64,000 nt of DNA from Bradyrhizobium sp. MOS002 (GTDB taxonomy: Bacteria; Pseudomonadota; Alphaproteobacteria; Rhizobiales; Xanthobacteraceae). Of this stretch, positions 51,543-59,785 are shown in pieces; the first letter of the stretch is position 1, and every line of letters starts with the position of its first letter. The stretch is from assembly GCF_003020115.1 (NCBI RefSeq), contig NZ_PYFX01000019.1:32468-96467 (forward strand), given 5' to 3'. Made by a program: the position numbers and the translations under genes. Under the pieces are notes generated by a model that saw only the letters and a program-made list of their open reading frames with translations, made no database searches and was not told where the DNA came from.

Positions 51543-52772
51543 TCACAGCGTGAGATTCTCGGACGGCAGGCCCAACGCCACGCGTCCATAATTGGTTCCG
51601 GCCGCATCGAAATTGAACGCGAGATGCGAGTTGATCGCGTGCGCATCGCGGAACTGCCGCTGCAACGCGCCCGTCGTGAACAGTCCCCGTGCTCCGCTCG
51701 CGGCAAACAGCATCGACACCGCATCCGTGCAGAAGTTTACTGAAAAAGCGCCGTCGCGCCGATATCTGGTCTTGGTCGCCATATCGGGAATATGACCCCG
51801 CCTTGCATCCTCCATGGCATTCAGACAGGCCGAGCGCATGATCAGGCGTGCAGCATCGATCTTCGCCGAGGCCTCGGCGATCTTGATCTGGGTGCTTTGA
51901 AAGTCGCTCAGCCTGGCGTGGTTGTAGGTGGAAACGCGATGACGGACGACCTCCGCATAATCGTCGAGACACGCCTGCGCGTTCCCCAGCGCGACGCCGG
52001 ACAGGACGTAGGGAAACAGCGAGAACACCGGGAGCGCATACAGCGGGTTAGGATTGAGCTTGCTTCCCGGCGTCGGACCGCCGTCAAGATCGCCGACTGC
52101 GATCGTCATGTCCTCGGGCACGAAAGCGTCCCTGACCTCCACGTCGCAAGACCCTGTCCCGCGCAGCCCCGCGACATTCCAGGTGTCGAGGACGTTGTAG
52201 TCGGCTTTCGGCATCAGAAATATCCGATACTCGATGCCGTCTGCCTCATCGTCGGAGTAGACCACGCTTGCAAGCATGTTCCACGCACAGGAGGCAACGC
52301 CCGAGGAGAACGGCCAGCTGCCATGGAGCCGGTATCCGCCGTCGACTCTCGTGGCACGTCCGGCGGGAAAAATGAACGAGGACGCGATCAGCGCGTCCGG
52401 ATCACGGCTCCAGACCAGATCCTGCGCCGTCGGCTCGAACATGCCGAGCATCCAGTGATGGCTCGCCAGATTGGCGAGATTCCACGCCACCGACGCGTCC
52501 GCTTGTCCGAGCAGGTCCGCGCAATCGATCAAGGCGACATAATCGAGTTCTGCACCGCCAATGCGCTTGGGCTGAAGTATTCGGAACAGGCCCGCGTCGT
52601 GCAGATCCTTCTCGGTTTCCGGCGGCAGATGCCGCAACTCCTCGGTCCGCGCCGCCCGCTCTCGCAGCCGAGGGACGAGCTCGCGGGCCTTCGCGACCAT
52701 TGCCGCATGGGCAGGTTCATCGGATTGCGCCCCCGCGGGCCGGCCCACGCTCGGCTCATGACCAGGCGCCAT
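51543..52772 (-). CDS. acyl-CoA dehydrogenase-fold flavin-dependent monooxygenase (large component)
   Basis: The 409-residue protein has the acyl-CoA dehydrogenase fold in the version used by HsaA/HpaB/DszC-type oxygenases: GLFRILQPKRIGGAELDYVA, SGVASCAWNMLASVVY, VAGLRGTGSCDVEVRDAFVP. With the adjacent flavin reductase it should use FMNH2 or FADH2 and O2 to hydroxylate an aromatic or related compound. The hydroxylated product could be the substrate for the NicX-like dioxygenase; that link is inferred from co-location. Confidence 0.88.
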   Translation of the reverse strand: MAPGHEPSVGRPAGAQSDEPAHAAMVAKARELVPRLRERAARTEELRHLPPETEKDLHDAGLFRILQPKRIGGAELDYVALIDCADLLGQADASVAWNLANLASHHWMLGMFEPTAQDLVWSRDPDALIASSFIFPAGRATRVDGGYRLHGSWPFSSGVASCAWNMLASVVYSDDEADGIEYRIFLMPKADYNVLDTWNVAGLRGTGSCDVEVRDAFVPEDMTIAVGDLDGGPTPGSKLNPNPLYALPVFSLFPYVLSGVALGNAQACLDDYAEVVRHRVSTYNHARLSDFQSTQIKIAEASAKIDAARLIMRSACLNAMEDARRGHIPDMATKTRYRRDGAFSVNFCTDAVSMLFAASGARGLFTTGALQRQFRDAHAINSHLAFNFDAAGTNYGRVALGLPSENLTL

Positions 52773-52878
52773 TCGTATCCCTCGCTTTCATGCATTTATG
52801 CGGCTGGAGCATCGCCAAATCAAGCGGATGCAGCGCTAGGGCGGGATTTGCACGTCCCAAGGGAGCGACCACTTGGGT

Positions 52879-54147
52879 TTAAACCGGCTCCGATGGCTTG
52901 CCCGATCCAAAAGCCCCCTTTTGGTTGAACTCCAAGATCCGGCGCTCGTCGTAACCGAGCGTGTCACGCAAAACCTGCTCCGTATGCTCGCCCAGCAACG
53001 GAGCAGCCACAGGATCAATCGGGCCGGTCAAGCTCATGGCAATCGGCGGCTCGATGTTCGGGACCCACTCTGCCGTACGATGTGGAATCCGGTTCAAGCG
53101 ATGGCGCGCTCGCGCCTCCGGTGCATTGAACCCCTCCTCCACCGTCCGGAGATAGCCGACCGGGATATTGGCCAGCTTCATCTTGGTCATCCAGTTCTCG
53201 AGAGTATCGCTTGCGAAGACCTCCGCAATGGCTGCCCGCAAAAGCTCCTTGTTCTCGGATCGGGCCTTGCGCGAGGCAAATTGCGGATCAGTGATCAGAT
53301 CCGGCCGGTTCAGCACCTCGACCACCAGCCGGCGATAGAGCCGGTCGTTCGCGCAGGCCATGTAAAGTGGCCCATCGGAGGCCTCGTACACGCCGACGGT
53401 AGGAGAGCCACTCGGCGAATTACCAAACCGGCCGGGATTTTCGCCGTTGATCAGATAGGCCATGCCATAGAAGCCGGTCATGCCCATCGCGACGTCGAAC
53501 AGGGCGACCTCGACATGCTGACCGCGACCGAGCCGATCCCGCGCCAACAGCGCCATCAGGATGGCGTTGCAGGCAGACATCCCCGTCGCCATGTCCACGA
53601 TCGGCGGGCCGGTGCGAACCGCCGGGCCATCGGCAAATCCGTTGAGCGACATGAAGCCGCTTTCCGCCTGCGTGATCGGATCAAAGCCGGGACGCGAGGC
53701 AAACGGTCCGGTGCGCCCATAGGCGGAGATCGAGCAATAGACCAGCCGCGGATTGAGCGGCGCAACAGTTTCATAGTCGAGGCCAAATTTCTTCATGACC
53801 CCGCTGGAAAAGTTCTCGACGACCACGTCGGCCTTGCGAATCAAATCCAACGCGATCTCACGAGCCTCCGGCACGGTAAGGTCGAGCGCGATGCCACGCT
53901 TGTTGCGATTGAGGCTCAGATAGGCAGCACTCTCTCCACCGATCTCGGCGTGTTCATACGCACGCGTGTCGTCGCCCCCGTCTGGATTCTCGATCTTGAT
54001 GACGTGCGCGCCGAAATCAGCAAGCGTCTGCGTACAGGCCGGGCCAGCAACCACACGCGTGAAATCGACGACCAGGAGCCCATCGAGCGCGGTAGGCGCG
54101 CCCGTCGCCCGCGACGAGCGTTCCGGCAATTGAGGTTTGGTGGGCAT
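52879..54147 (-). CDS. CaiB/BaiF family (class III) CoA transferase
   Basis: The 422-residue enzyme has VVDFTRVVAGPACTQTLADF, GADVI-type IKIENPDGGDDTRA, LNRNKRGIALDL and the segment AYGRTGPFASRPGFD ahead of the catalytic Asp region (ADVVVENFSSGVM-like, QAESGFMSLNG). It moves CoA between acids. The frame is open to 54216, but ATG 54147 with GGGAG upstream begins the conserved part. It lies 106 bp upstream of the monooxygenase gene on the same strand and probably activates the same substrate class. Confidence 0.9.
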   Translation of the reverse strand: MPTKPQLPERSSRATGAPTALDGLLVVDFTRVVAGPACTQTLADFGAHVIKIENPDGGDDTRAYEHAEIGGESAAYLSLNRNKRGIALDLTVPEAREIALDLIRKADVVVENFSSGVMKKFGLDYETVAPLNPRLVYCSISAYGRTGPFASRPGFDPITQAESGFMSLNGFADGPAVRTGPPIVDMATGMSACNAILMALLARDRLGRGQHVEVALFDVAMGMTGFYGMAYLINGENPGRFGNSPSGSPTVGVYEASDGPLYMACANDRLYRRLVVEVLNRPDLITDPQFASRKARSENKELLRAAIAEVFASDTLENWMTKMKLANIPVGYLRTVEEGFNAPEARARHRLNRIPHRTAEWVPNIEPPIAMSLTGPIDPVAAPLLGEHTEQVLRDTLGYDERRILEFNQKGAFGSGKPSEPV

Positions 54148-54256
54148 CGACGGCGCTCCCTTAGATCGGCTTATGGTTGCCGAATTTCCCGCAGGAGCAA
54201 ACTTAAAGCCCGGCACCGCCGACTTCGCAAGTGCTTCGCCCGCATCGCTTCAATAC

Positions 54257-54290
54257 GCAAAAGCGCCCGGCAGCCGTCAAGCTGCCGGGC
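54257..54290 (-). terminator. rho-independent terminator (minus strand) after the GNAT gene
   Basis: A perfect 10-bp stem, GCCCGGCAGC/GCTGCCGGGC with a 6-base loop (54265-54290), is followed on the minus strand by GC and a short T-run (AAAA at 54259-54262 on the plus strand). It lies about 92 bp after the stop of the acetyltransferase gene and insulates the CoA transferase gene from it. Confidence 0.75.
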
Positions 54291-54382
54291 CCTTGGACGT
54301 TCCGTTCTGCGCTTCATCTCGCGCGAACGATTTTCCGTTGCGGGAATCGCGTTCCGCACCACGGGAAACCTGACTCATTCGC

Positions 54383-54853
54383 TCAGCGAAGCCGCTTTCG
54401 CCAGTAAAGCGTATGCGCCCATGCCCAGGGCACAGGGGGTTCAAAGAGCCGATAGCCCGCCCGGATGAAATTATTGGCAGACACCGGATTGTCCGTCGTA
54501 TCCGAGACGATGCTCTCCCATCCAATACGCCGTCCCCTCGCCTCGATCACCCGCATCAGCCTGCACTGGAGGTCACGTCCCCGGTGCCGCTGCAACACAC
54601 CGACCCTGGAGAAATAGCCGCCATTTCGAATGTGCGTTGACGGCACGACACCGGCGAAGGCTACCGCCTCGTCGCCGTGATAGGCAAGCCACCACGCTCC
54701 TAACTCGAATTGTGGCAAGGCAGCCGCATCGAAGAACGTCAACTGATGCAGGTCGGCCAATGTGTCGGCGATGTCGTCATCGGATGCATCGACATTACGA
54801 ATTGTGCATGAGACGGTCCATTGGCGAAGGACGACGTGAGTGGATCGCAGCAA
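54383..54853 (-). CDS. GNAT family acetyltransferase
   Basis: The 156-residue protein shows GNAT features: AVAFAGVVPSTHIRNGGYFS for the central strands, RVGVLQRHRGRDLQCRLM as the acetyl-CoA motif, and NNFIRAGYRLF near the C terminus. It transfers an acetyl group from acetyl-CoA to an amine of unknown identity. No ATG lies near the 5' end, so a TTG at 54853 is taken as start; a slightly later alternative is possible. A terminator follows. Confidence 0.78.
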   Translation of the reverse strand: MLRSTHVVLRQWTVSCTIRNVDASDDDIADTLADLHQLTFFDAAALPQFELGAWWLAYHGDEAVAFAGVVPSTHIRNGGYFSRVGVLQRHRGRDLQCRLMRVIEARGRRIGWESIVSDTTDNPVSANNFIRAGYRLFEPPVPWAWAHTLYWRKRLR

Positions 54854-54871
54854 TGTCGTCGCGGCTAAGGT

Positions 54872-55180
54872 TCACTTGCCGAGCAAGACCTTGACGCTTA
54901 GCCCAACCACACCCATCAGGCCGGTGGCGATCATGGTAATCACGGCCTTGAGCGTGTAGCTCTGCGCCTGCTCCACGCTCGTTCGCCATCGGCGCAGGTG
55001 CTGAAAATCCGCCCTTAGCTCCCTTCGATCGCCATCGTCGATTCCGAAAGATGCCAGCACCGATGCCACTGTCCTCAATACAATCGCGTCGATATTCGCC
55101 TGCTGAAGCCTGTGTTGCTCGGCCAGCCTCTCGGCAACGATCGCCCTGATTTCGTCATCTGCCATCTTCACCGCTTTCAT
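54872..55180 (-). CDS. small membrane-anchored hypothetical protein
   Basis: The 102-residue protein starts MKAVKMADDEIRAIVAERLA. It has a charged helical region and ends in one membrane helix (YTLKAVITMIATGLMGVVGLSVKVLLGK). GAGG lies shortly before the ATG. The frame stays open to 55462 but that part covers a repeat element, so it is not coding. The function is unknown; the layout resembles small phage-like or coiled-coil membrane proteins. Confidence 0.65.
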   Translation of the reverse strand: MKAVKMADDEIRAIVAERLAEQHRLQQANIDAIVLRTVASVLASFGIDDGDRRELRADFQHLRRWRTSVEQAQSYTLKAVITMIATGLMGVVGLSVKVLLGK

Positions 55181-55402
55181 GATCCTCGCAACATTCTCGA
55201 AGCCGCGCTTGGCGAAATAAAAGGAGACAACCAGATTGGCTCCGGAGGCTGTAGCGGCGCGAGCACTGGTCCAGCGCCGCGGGCCGGCACGTTCGCGCGT
55301 GCGCGGCCAGCAATGGTACGGAAGACGGCGCGCCGATCGGCGCTCCAGGTTTGACGCGTGCGTCGCCGCAATGCGCCGCCGCCGTCCGATCTCGATCGAG
55401 AC

Positions 55403-55492
55403 GAAAAAACCCGCGGCGGATGCGTTCCGCGCGGGTGAACCAAACTGTCTCGATGATGGCATTATGCCGGTGTTTTGCTCGACGTGTCAAAC
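55403..55492. repeat. intergenic repeat element, copy 1
   Basis: The element has a GC-rich hairpin (CCCGCGGCGG...CCGCGCGGG) next to an A-run and then a conserved tail, GATGATGGCATTATGCCGG and TGTTTTGCTCGACGTGTCAA. Read on the minus strand the hairpin is followed by TTTTTT, like a terminator. Related copies lie at 55761, 56264 and 58645. Confidence 0.8.
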
Positions 55493-55537
55493 GAACGAAT
55501 TCGCTCAAGCCGCGTTGGGCGATCAGGAGGCCGGCAG

Positions 55538-55738
55538 ATGACGTTCAAGACGAACTCACAAAAAGCATCGCGAAATCTTGCAGGACGAAAACCGCGAATC
55601 GGCAAGGAGCGCGACACGCAAGAGCCCGTCGATGAAGACGCCGGCGACATCGAGGACAAGGACCGCAATCTCGTGCACGGCGAGGGTGGCACCATCGACC
55701 TTCCCACCAGGCCCGACGACCTGTCGAAGGACGATTAG
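55538..55738 (+). CDS. small acidic hypothetical protein
   Basis: The 66-residue protein begins MTFKTNSQKASRNLAGRKPR and has a basic N-terminal third and a strongly acidic rest (DEDAGDIEDKDRN; PDDLSKDD at the end). GGAGG lies 7 bases before the ATG, a strong ribosome-binding site. There are no membrane segments. It looks like a small conserved soil-bacterial protein of unknown function. Confidence 0.6.
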   Translation: MTFKTNSQKASRNLAGRKPRIGKERDTQEPVDEDAGDIEDKDRNLVHGEGGTIDLPTRPDDLSKDD

Positions 55739-55760
55739 GCCGCTCCACGGGCGGCGCGCA

Positions 55761-55804
55761 TCTCGATGTCATTGTTCTGCGGTGCTTTGCGCGACATGTC
55801 GAAC
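55761..55804. repeat. intergenic repeat element, copy 4 (tail only, diverged)
   Basis: This segment reads TCGATGTCATTGTTCTGCGG then TGCTTTGCGCGACATGTCGAA. It matches the tail of copies 1-3 with several changes. The hairpin part is missing. Confidence 0.6.
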
Positions 55805-55882
55805 ATCTCTTATTCGACCACGACGTGCCGGAACTTATCTCGAGGCGCGCGCGTTTATTCCTTCAGGAGGAAGATTGCTGCG

Positions 55883-56227
55883 ATGAGCCATACTATACTG
55901 GTAGTTGACGACGATCCCAGCGTGCTGGACGTCCTCGTGCACATGCTGGAAGATCTCGGTTGCGAAGTCATCAGCGCCAACAGCGGCCCGGATGCGCTCG
56001 ACAGGCTCGCGCAGAACCAGAACATCTCCATCCTCATCACCGACATCAACATGCCCGGCATGGACGGTCATGAACTCGCCGAGCTGGCCAGGCGGGACCG
56101 CCCGGAACTAAAGATCCTGCAATTGTCGGGGCGCGAACCCCGGCGCGACGGCCTTCCCATGATCAGAAAGCCGTTCTCGTTCGAGGAACTGGCCAGCACC
56201 ATGCAGCGGACCACCGGCATCTGCTGA
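55883..56227 (+). CDS. single-domain response regulator (CheY-like)
   Basis: The 114-residue receiver domain starts MSHTILVVDDDPSVLDVLVH. It has the acidic pocket VVDDD, the phospho-acceptor Asp in LITDINMPGMDG, and the Lys in IRKPFSFEEL. No output domain is present. No histidine kinase gene is nearby, so its partner is encoded elsewhere. GGAGGAAG lies upstream at a rather long spacing. Confidence 0.85.
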   Translation: MSHTILVVDDDPSVLDVLVHMLEDLGCEVISANSGPDALDRLAQNQNISILITDINMPGMDGHELAELARRDRPELKILQLSGREPRRDGLPMIRKPFSFEELASTMQRTTGIC

Positions 56228-56263
56228 AGGTCGCAAGCCCAAACGTCGGAAAGCCAAAACCCA

Positions 56264-56354
56264 AAACAAAACCCGCGTCGGATCGCGTCCGCGCGGGTTG
56301 AACCAAGCTCTTTTCGATGATGGCTTATGCCGATGTTTCGTCCGACGTGTCAAC
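56264..56354. repeat. intergenic repeat element, copy 2
   Basis: The copy has the hairpin ACCCGCGTCGG...CCGCGCGGGTT and the tail GATGATGGCTTATGCCGATG then TTTCGTCCGACGTGTCAA. It lies between the response regulator stop and the flavoprotein gene. On the minus strand the hairpin is followed by TTTTGTTTTGG. Confidence 0.78.
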
Positions 56355-56484
56355 GCGGCGAACGCGGACACAGGATTTCCCTCTCCCCACTCAGATATAT
56401 GGTGTGCGACGGGCTTGCTTCAAGCCCCTGCCCCTGCCGTAGAACCCTCGACCCGAACACCATCCGGACTCGAGGGATCATCAC

Positions 56485-58011
56485 ATGCCCATATTGCTTC
56501 CGACGTCCCGGCCGCAGGGCCACACCACACGGGCCGGCGCTCGCCACGCACATGACCACGCGGTGGTGATCGCCGGCGGTGGCCCGACCGGGTTGATGCT
56601 GGCCGCGGAGCTCGCGCTTGCGCATGTCGACGTCGCCGTGGTCGAGCGGCGCGCCGACCAGGAGCTAACAGGCACGCGCGCCGGCGGCCTGCACGCGCGC
56701 AGCATCGAGATCCTCGATCAACGCGGCGTCGCGGATCGTTTCCTGCGCGAAGGACAGATCACCCAGCTCGCAGGCTTCGCCTGGACCAGGCTCGACATCA
56801 GCGACCTCCCTACCCGGCACGCTTACGGGCTCGCCCTGCGGCAGAGCCACATCGAGCGCATCCTGGCCGACTGGGTCAGCGAGCTCGCGGTGCCGATCTA
56901 TCGAAACCGCGACGTGACCGGCTTTGCGCAGGACGAAACCGGCATCGACGTGACGCTGTCCGGCGGCGAGACCTTGCGCGCGAATTATCTGGTCGGCTGT
57001 GACGGCGGCCGCAGCCTGGTGCGCAAGGCCGCCGGCATCGACTTCGCAGGCACAGGTCCGACGCTGAGCAACCTCATGGCCGAAGTCGAGATGCGAGGCG
57101 AGCCCGCATGGGGCCTGCGCCACGACGCGCTCGGCTTTCACGGCCTCAGCAAGACCGAGAGCGGGCGCGTGCTGGTGGTCGTGACGGAAGCGACGCTCGA
57201 TCGCACCGGCCCGCCCGGCGCGCGCGATCTCAGCGAAGCCCTCGTCGCGGCGTACGGCACCGACTTCGGTCTCCACAACCCGTCCTGGATCTCCCGCTTC
57301 ACCGATGCGGCACGGCAGGCCGAGTCTTATCGCAAGGGACGCGTGCTGCTCGCCGGCGATGCCGCGCATATCCATCACTCCGTGGGCGGACAAGGCCTCA
57401 ACATCGGCGTGCAGGACGCCGTCAATCTCGGCTGGAAGCTCGCGCAAGTGGTCAAGGGCCTGTCGCCCGACAGCCTGCTCGACACCTACCATGCCGAGCG
57501 CCATCCCGTCGCCGCGTGGACCTTGCGCAACACCTTGGCGCAGATCGCCCTGCTCCGCCGCAACGAGGACGGCCTCAAGGCCGCGCGCGAAATCGTCGCC
57601 GAACTGCTCGCGATGGACGCGCCGCGCCAGCGTTTTGGCGCGATGATGAGCGGGCTTGACGTGCAATATGATCTCGGCCAAGGACACGCGCTGCTCGGAC
57701 GCCGCATGCCCGATCTCGATTTGATGGTCGACGGCCGGCCGCTGAGGCTCTTCGCCTTGCTGCACGGCGCGCGCGGCTTGCTGCTCGATTTCGGCAAAAC
57801 AGGCGGCTTCGACACCGCGCCCTGGGCAGATCGCCTCGATCGCATCGACGCCGAGTGCGAGGGCCCGTGGCAGCTTCCATCCATCGGACATGTCGCTGCG
57901 CCCAGAACCGTGCTTGTGCGGCCCGACGGGCATGTGGCGTGGGTGGGAGACGAGAGCCAACGCGGACTTGCGGACGCGATGACGAGGTGGTTCGGGGCGG
58001 CTTCAGACTAG
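56485..58011 (+). CDS. FAD-dependent aromatic hydroxylase (PHBH-fold, rifampicin/polyketide hydroxylase-like)
   Basis: The 508-residue flavoprotein has the N-terminal motif VVIAGGGPTGLMLAAELALA, the DG motif VGCDGGRSLVRKAAGIDFAG and the GD motif LLAGDAAHIHHSVGGQGLNI, plus a C-terminal thioredoxin-like domain (about residues 385-508). That layout is found in aromatic polyketide, rifampicin and phenol hydroxylases. It hydroxylates an aromatic compound with NAD(P)H and O2. The first 25 residues are not conserved-looking, so the true start may be slightly later. It stands alone among repeats. Confidence 0.85.
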   Translation: MPILLPTSRPQGHTTRAGARHAHDHAVVIAGGGPTGLMLAAELALAHVDVAVVERRADQELTGTRAGGLHARSIEILDQRGVADRFLREGQITQLAGFAWTRLDISDLPTRHAYGLALRQSHIERILADWVSELAVPIYRNRDVTGFAQDETGIDVTLSGGETLRANYLVGCDGGRSLVRKAAGIDFAGTGPTLSNLMAEVEMRGEPAWGLRHDALGFHGLSKTESGRVLVVVTEATLDRTGPPGARDLSEALVAAYGTDFGLHNPSWISRFTDAARQAESYRKGRVLLAGDAAHIHHSVGGQGLNIGVQDAVNLGWKLAQVVKGLSPDSLLDTYHAERHPVAAWTLRNTLAQIALLRRNEDGLKAAREIVAELLAMDAPRQRFGAMMSGLDVQYDLGQGHALLGRRMPDLDLMVDGRPLRLFALLHGARGLLLDFGKTGGFDTAPWADRLDRIDAECEGPWQLPSIGHVAAPRTVLVRPDGHVAWVGDESQRGLADAMTRWFGAASD

Positions 58012-58039
58012 TTTCAGGTCGGGCACGAAGAAACGCGGC

Positions 58040-58231
58040 TCAACATTCGAATATTCGCGCGTTCACCGTGCGCGGGCTCATCGACGTGCCGGCTTGCTGT
58101 GGTGGCGTGGGGGCTGGCTGATGGGATAGCGCATCGCGCATCCATTGAGGTAACTCGATCAGAGCCGCGTTCTCTTGCTGGGGATGCATATTTTCAGGCT
58201 CCACTGGAATCGATGTCGAACGTGTTTTCAT
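58040..58231 (-). CDS. small hypothetical protein coupled to a terminase-small-subunit-like gene
   Basis: The 63-residue protein MKTRSTSIPVEPENMHPQQE... is rich in Pro and Gln and has no recognisable domain. Its ATG overlaps the stop of the upstream gene (ATGA) and GAGG lies 7 bases before it, so translation is coupled. The short motif LPQWMRDALSHQ might be helical. The function is unknown. Confidence 0.5.
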   Translation of the reverse strand: MKTRSTSIPVEPENMHPQQENAALIELPQWMRDALSHQPAPTPPQQAGTSMSPRTVNARIFEC

Positions 58232-58608
58232 TGCAATTCCTCGCTTGAAGACAAGACGATGCGAGGCTTACGAAGCCCGCTGGTCTCATTGTTGACAATC
58301 GATGGATGATCCGGATGTACGATGATGCGTTCGATCCGTTGCAGCAATTCGCGCGGCCGTGCGTCCGTAGCCAAGGGCTGCACCGGCTTGCCCCACCCAC
58401 GATCGAGAATAGCGTTTGCGGCGGCCACCCGCGCGAAAGCATTCGCTGTCTCTCTAAACATGATGGCAGCAAGCACGTTGAGTGCGGCTTCGGTTTTGGC
58501 GCGTGCCAGGGTTTCGATATCGCCCAGCGTTGGTGCCTTGAAACCTTCACTGGCCACGTGCTGAGCGACGGGAAGATGCAGCTCAGTCCTCCTCCTAAAT
58601 TTGGTCAT
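58228..58608 (-). CDS. phage terminase small subunit-like / DUF protein
   Basis: The 126-residue protein contains AALNVLAAIMFRETANAFAR and VAAANAILDRGWGKPVQPL, a helical segment seen in many phage-derived or terminase-small-subunit-related proteins. There is a basic N terminus (MTKFRRRTELHL). It and the overlapping downstream small gene may be phage remnants; no other phage genes are nearby. Confidence 0.5.
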   Translation of the reverse strand: MTKFRRRTELHLPVAQHVASEGFKAPTLGDIETLARAKTEAALNVLAAIMFRETANAFARVAAANAILDRGWGKPVQPLATDARPRELLQRIERIIVHPDHPSIVNNETSGLRKPRIVLSSSEELQ

Positions 58609-58644
58609 TGGAAATCAGTTTGTTAAATGACGAGTCTCCGCAAA

Positions 58645-58725
58645 TAAAAAGCCCGCGGCAGATTGCTCCGCGCGGGGTGATCTTCAATGATGCTATTCTG
58701 CCAGTGTTTTGCCCGACGTGTCAAA
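58645..58725. repeat. intergenic repeat element, copy 3
   Basis: The copy has the hairpin GCCCGCGGCAG...CCGCGCGGGG next to an A-run, and the tail AATGATGCTATTCTGCCAG then TGTTTTGCCCGACGTGTCAA. It occupies most of the recognisable content of the 58609-58998 gap, which otherwise shows no gene. Confidence 0.78.
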
Positions 58726-58998
58726 TCCATTGGGCTCTGAGACGCTATGCTGTCCATCGTTGTGCCCCCCTTAGCCTCAACAGGAGCCGCATTGTGCAAC
58801 TGCGGTAAATGGCGCGCGCGTCCATAGCGTTCCTCGTTCAAGTTCGTTTCACACGTCCGCCAAGGGCCACAACCGGACCTCAAGTGACGGGTCAACCTGC
58901 TGGCAACCATACCGAAAGGGGACGCGAGCACATCCACGAAAACAAGCATAGATTGCGATTTCGTCTCCGCGCTAAGCTTGTTTTGGGGAAGCGCAACT

Positions 58999-59315
58999 AT
59001 GTTATCCGCAGATTACGTTTTTGGTCTGGCTCTCGCGCTAGTCGTCACGCTCAACCTCTACTTTGCATCACGCATCGAGCGCGAACGCGTTGCAATGCAG
59101 TGGGATCGTAACGGAGAGCCGACGTGGTACGCCTCAAAATGGATCATGATGTGCGGAATGGTCGCCTTCATGGCGGCTGTTCGGCTGTTTATTTGGTTGC
59201 CTTCGACATACGCGCGCAGCGCGTGCACGGCGTTCAGTTGGGAATAGTCATTTTCTCGGTAATCGCCGCAGGCTCCCACCTCTTCGTGTTGATGAAGGCG
59301 AGAGCGGCATGCTGA
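58999..59315 (+). pseudogene. small membrane protein (DUF1648-like), frameshifted
   Basis: Reading starts at ATG 58999 (MLSADYVFGLALALVVTLNL) and runs through MQWDRNGEPTWYASKWIMM and FMAAVRLFIWLP before a stop at about 59247. The expected continuation GVQLGIVIFSVIAAGSHLFV is in another frame up to 59315. The break is at about 59210-59222 within a GC-repeat stretch (ACGCGCGCAGCGCGTGC). An intact protein would have about three membrane helices. This may be real decay or a sequencing slip. Confidence 0.55.
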
Positions 59316-59352
59316 ACAACGGCTAACGGTCAAAAGGCGTCGCATACAAGCA

Positions 59353-59457
59353 ATGAATGGCATTACGCAGGGATTGCTGGTTGTAACCTCGGCTGCGGCG
59401 CTGATCATTGTCGCTTTCTGCACGTACTTTTCACGTATCCTAGTCTCATCTCGCTAA
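59353..59457 (+). CDS. possible 34-residue membrane peptide
   Basis: ATG 59353 opens MNGITQGLLVVTSAAALIIV, continuing through a hydrophobic helix to YFSRILVSSR and a TAA stop. There is no clear ribosome-binding site. It follows the frameshifted membrane gene and could be a remnant or a chance frame. Confidence 0.25.
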   Translation: MNGITQGLLVVTSAAALIIVAFCTYFSRILVSSR

Positions 59458-59556
59458 CTACCTTTTTCACAGTCGTGCCGGTGTTCCTTATCGTGGGGCT
59501 TGGCTTCTTAAGGATTGCCAGAAATGGGAACTAGGCGCTGTAAGACTGCTATAGGT

Positions 59557-59785
59557 CAAAGGCTGTCGACGACGCTCAGATCGAGTTTGGTATCGACAAT
59601 TTCGAAGCCGGCCTTCTTGAACATACTCCCGACAAGCGTGGCGTCGTTCACGGGGTAGCCAACCGCGGCACGCTCTTGTAAGCTGAGTTGCCGATGACCA
59701 GCGCAACGCGCCGCTCGGCCTGCGCCGGAGCGGGGCCTAGCGAAATCGCAAAAACCAATAAAATCAAAAACCGAAGCGTGCCCAC
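59557..59785 (-). pseudogene. caspase (peptidase C14) family gene, truncated N-terminal remnant
   Basis: A signal peptide (about 59785 downward; GTLRFLILLVFAISLGPAPA) is followed by ERRVALVIGNSAYKSVPRL, the characteristic start of secreted bacterial caspase-like proteins. After PRLATP the frame breaks at a short run of C, and VNDATLVGSMFKKAGFEIVD follows in another frame before a stop at 59557. The catalytic His and Cys region is missing, so the gene is dead. Confidence 0.65.
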
